This document shows positions 61,084 through 64,000 of a stretch of 64,000 nt of DNA, piece after piece. The notes beneath the pieces are model-generated. The model searched no databases, had not been told where the DNA came from, and worked only from the letters and a program-made list of their open reading frames with translations. Both the position numbers and the translations under genes were made by a program. This DNA is from Pyrocephalus nanus. Its lineage: Eukaryota > Chordata > Aves > Passeriformes > Tyrannidae. The stretch covers positions 99,249,739 to 99,313,738 of the forward strand of contig CM076259.1 of the NCBI GenBank assembly GCA_038380795.1, in the 5' to 3' direction. Every line of letters starts with the position of its first letter. Positions within the stretch are counted from its first letter, which is position 1.

Positions 61084-63576
61084 AGCTAGGGGAGATGGCA
61101 ATAGCGTGACTGTCTACCCCCTCTCAACTGCTCAGGAGTTCCCATGAGCCCCCTGAGATAGGAAGTCTATACAGTCCCGTTCCTGCTTCTGCGTGGTGAA
61201 GGTATGGGAAGATTAGTCACACTGCATGTGTGGGCCTCTCCAGTGCTGTTTAAAGTGGCATTGCATTTCTTTCATTCTACTGTAAGTTTCTACACTGGGT
61301 CACAGAGGCAAAGCAGCCAATACCTGTGACTCCCACTTGACTTCCAGTGCAAGCTTTTGGCTAGGATGGGTAAATGCATGTGTAGAGACAGCTGCATAGG
61401 TACCTCCATGGTTTCATGAATGGAAACACAGAATTCATGTGAACTGACTTTCTTCCTTTGTTATATGAAGCCCAGCATCAAGGCATGGATGTAAGACATC
61501 CATCCTGGATGTGAATGTGGCAGGCATGGATGTGAATCCTCCTGGGGACCTGGCCCGTGGCTCACATCACTGCTCATATGCTGACTCCAGTTTGTGTTTT
61601 CATCACTGTCTGTACCATGAGTAGCTACTACAGCCCATTTGGGTTTTGAATGAATTACATTTTGCTTGACAGGTGAAGAAAGAGGAATGTAGCCCCTTCT
61701 CAAATATCATTAATCTCTTTTATCTAACCTGTCATATACAAATATTATCAATAATATTATACTATATCAGTCTTGGTGCAATAGAATAGAAGCGAATAGA
61801 GCTGAACCAGAGGACAGCAGCTGGATATATAGAGACATGCAGTAACATTTTCTGCTTCCATTTAGGTTACATGAACAGTTAGTTTATTTTCTAATTTTCT
61901 TTGTTGCCTTGTAGAGAAAGAGATCAAAAGATGGTAGATGAAATTGCCTGTCCTTTAGTAAACTGATGTCTTTTTTAAAATGTATATTTTTTTTGTGGCA
62001 GTGTACAAAAGGTCTCAGCACTGGGCATGTTGGCACTTTGGTGTTAAAAGACATAGAAAAAGAAAAGGGATCTCTGTTGTTGTTTTGGTTTTTTGTTTTG
62101 GTTTGGTTTGGTTTTTTTCTCCTGTTTTTTATTTCTCTTTATATTTTCTTCCCCTTTGCCTGCTTCTTGCTACCTAACCCCCACTTCAGGTTTGTTGAAT
62201 GTATCTAATGCAAATGTTACCAATGCATAATGTTTTGGCATGTCCACTAGTAAAAATACCAAACCTATCAAGCAGAAATCTATTGGGCCAGATTACAATC
62301 CATAAACTCATGATACTGTGAAGGAGGAAGGGAGAGAGTGAGGGAGGGACTTTCTCAGGCAATCCCTCCTTCCCTTCCCGCAAGGGGAGAAGGGGAAGGA
62401 GTATCTGGTCTGTATGGACCTTGCACAGCCCAGGGTTGCAGCTCACATTAGCAGGTGGCTGGCCTGGCTCCTCATGAGGATAGTAAGGAATGGGGTAGCC
62501 ATCATGACCCTGAGCTTTACAGGCTCATTTTCATACAGTCCTCAAAGATCTGCCAAATCCAGGAGTGCCTTGTGGTGTCCAGCCAGGGGCTGAGACTCTG
62601 TGTCTCATGGCCCCAAGGCCGTGCTGATCACCACAGGAAGCTCTGTGTAGTGTGTCCCCCATGGTGCATGGGCAGGATGTGCTACATCTGCCTAAAAGTT
62701 CCCATCTTGCCTTTTTCCATGTGGCCTGGCACCCTGCCTGGGATGTCCCTCCTACAGTGGTTGGTGTGAGAGAAACACACATGATACATGGGAGTGGACC
62801 AGGTAGGGAATAGCACAATTCTCCTGCCCCATGCTGTCAACAAGGGGCCTGTGCTAGAGACAGTCTGAGCTCAGCCAGCACATCTCAAAACTTGCTCAAA
62901 GGCTGCACCAGAATGTAGCTATGTCATGTAAACGAGGGGCAAGTTCAAATCTGTGTACCTACTCACCATACAATATAGGTGCAGTCACAGTAGCTCTCTG
63001 TATATAACATTTCAATAAAACAAAGCCAAAGAGCATGAGCTTGCAGTTTTCTTGCAGATCCTCTTTTCATGCAGCAAAGCACAGATGCAACAGCTTCTGC
63101 ATGTGATTATGAACAACACACTGGAGAAGCAGCCCCCACTTCATCCATACAAGAAACAAAAATTAGCCTAACACTGGGGTTACTTTCCCTTTCCCACTAT
63201 TCTTTACACATTTTTAGCTATTGGCAAAGACCTGAAAATCAGCGGCACGTCTGCCTTCTTGCTCGCACTGCCCTTCTATGGTGCAGATAAGAAAACATGT
63301 CACTGTTTCTTGTGAGGTGAAACACCCGTTGCAAGCCTGGTTCATGTTCCCTGGAGTATCTATAAGGCGGGAAATGCAATTAATTCTGGAAGGAATCCTT
63401 CCTGCTGGCAGGCAGCCAGAGATAACAGAGCCGTAATAGCTTTGGGCAGCCACAGCACAGAAATTACAGCTATTCACCGAGGACACTCCCCCTGAGCTTC
63501 TGCTTTCTTGAAGTAATTGCAAATAATATCACTTGGATTCAGATGGCTGGAGGGGAAACTTAGGCACCAGTGAAGC
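61084..63576. other. Unique non-coding stretch, no gene seen
   Basis: No gene recognised. Contents seen: a small cluster of repeated GGATGT motifs at 61484-61535; an oligo-T and TTTTGG tract (62075-62118); a G/A-rich patch at 62320-62350; and a motif-dense segment at 63350-63560. Frames up to 104 codons on both strands around 62455-62818 lie in GC-richer sequence and show no domain. Confidence 0.5.
62075..62118 (+). repeat. T/G-rich low-complexity tract
   Basis: About 44 bp of GTT, TTTTGG and TTTGG units. The same class as the tract at 55629-55762. Confidence 0.88.
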
Positions 63577-64000
63577 ATGAAACAGCCTGTCCTGAGACCT
63601 AAAACAATCCTGCGTAAAAATTCACAGCTGTCCGTTGTTAAAAATAAAAACAACACCATAACCCCTCTGCTTTCCGTCAATGAATTTCCTTTTGTTCCCC
63701 TTCCCCCCACAGCTTGCCCTCCCCTTCCTGCATGGCTGCCTGTGCCCTGTCAGACACCCTTCCTCTGCCCTGTGTCACCCGGGGGGCATAGTGACAATGG
63801 CGTGAAGGCAAAGGGTGGCTGCCTTCCTGCTGAGCCCCAGCAGGGATGGTGGCACCACATTCGGGCAGCTCCCACAGCTCTTGTCATCACCTGCATTTTT
63901 TGCTCCTCTGAGTACAGATCGTTTCAGCACAGGGCATCCCTCAGTGAGGGGAGGGATGTCAGATGGGAAGTGTGTGGCTGCAGAGAGGTGGTGCAGAAGC
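63577..64000 (+). other. Open frame running off the right edge
   Basis: From the ATG at 63577 the frame stays open for 141 codons to the end of the window; the preceding in-frame stop is TGA at 63571-63573. Base composition shifts from AT-rich to GC-rich near 63700, where a pyrimidine tract ending in CAG (63684-63712) looks like a splice acceptor. The predicted product is rich in proline, cysteine and histidine, with no domain I recognise. It may be chance openness in GC-rich DNA, an exon following the acceptor, or an upstream part of something outside the window. Confidence 0.2.

Overview
The window looks like intergenic or deep intronic DNA from a bird, and I found no gene I can defend. The avian assignment rests on at least nine truncated copies of CR1, the dominant LINE of bird genomes. 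Several still carry the CR1-type 3' end with short ATTCTATG-like repeats. A tRNA-Ile-like SINE with a CR1-like tail at 2469-2608 suggests a songbird, because a SINE of that design (TguSINE1, as I recall it) is known from zebra finch. That lineage call is an inference.

Layout. 1-5.7 kb: unique sequence with the SINE (minus strand). 5.7-6.7 kb: a minus-strand CR1 fragment with a decayed reverse transcriptase tail. 6.7-23.1 kb: over 16 kb with no CR1 that I recognise, holding only small duplications, homopolymers and AT-rich motifs. 23.1-25.2 kb: two CR1 copies with their 3' ends facing each other; the larger keeps the PQG and FADD reverse transcriptase motifs. 29.9 and 35.3 kb: two plus-strand copies with very similar 3' ends; the second keeps an open C-terminal ORF2 frame. 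35.7-46.7 kb: no CR1 recognised, but several A/C-rich tracts and a 256-nt purine tract containing 43 perfect GAAA units. 46.7-49.8 kb: three CR1 copies, one of which seems to have lost its reverse transcriptase region internally. 49.8-64 kb: one CR1 tail, a G-quadruplex motif beside a small hairpin, and a striking inverted repeat at 60931-61083. An ATG-initiated frame stays open from 63577 off the right edge.

Only the retroelements form a functional relationship here: the SINE tail resembles the 3' end of the 23.9-25.2 kb CR1 and not those of the other copies, as expected if that CR1 family supplied the machinery that copied the SINE. The inverted repeat at 61 kb is the strongest signal that no recognised repeat explains. 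I see no bacterial, viral, CRISPR or toxin feature and no convincing multi-exon gene. No database search or alignment program was available, so conserved non-coding elements, old DNA transposons and LTR fragments could be present unrecognised.
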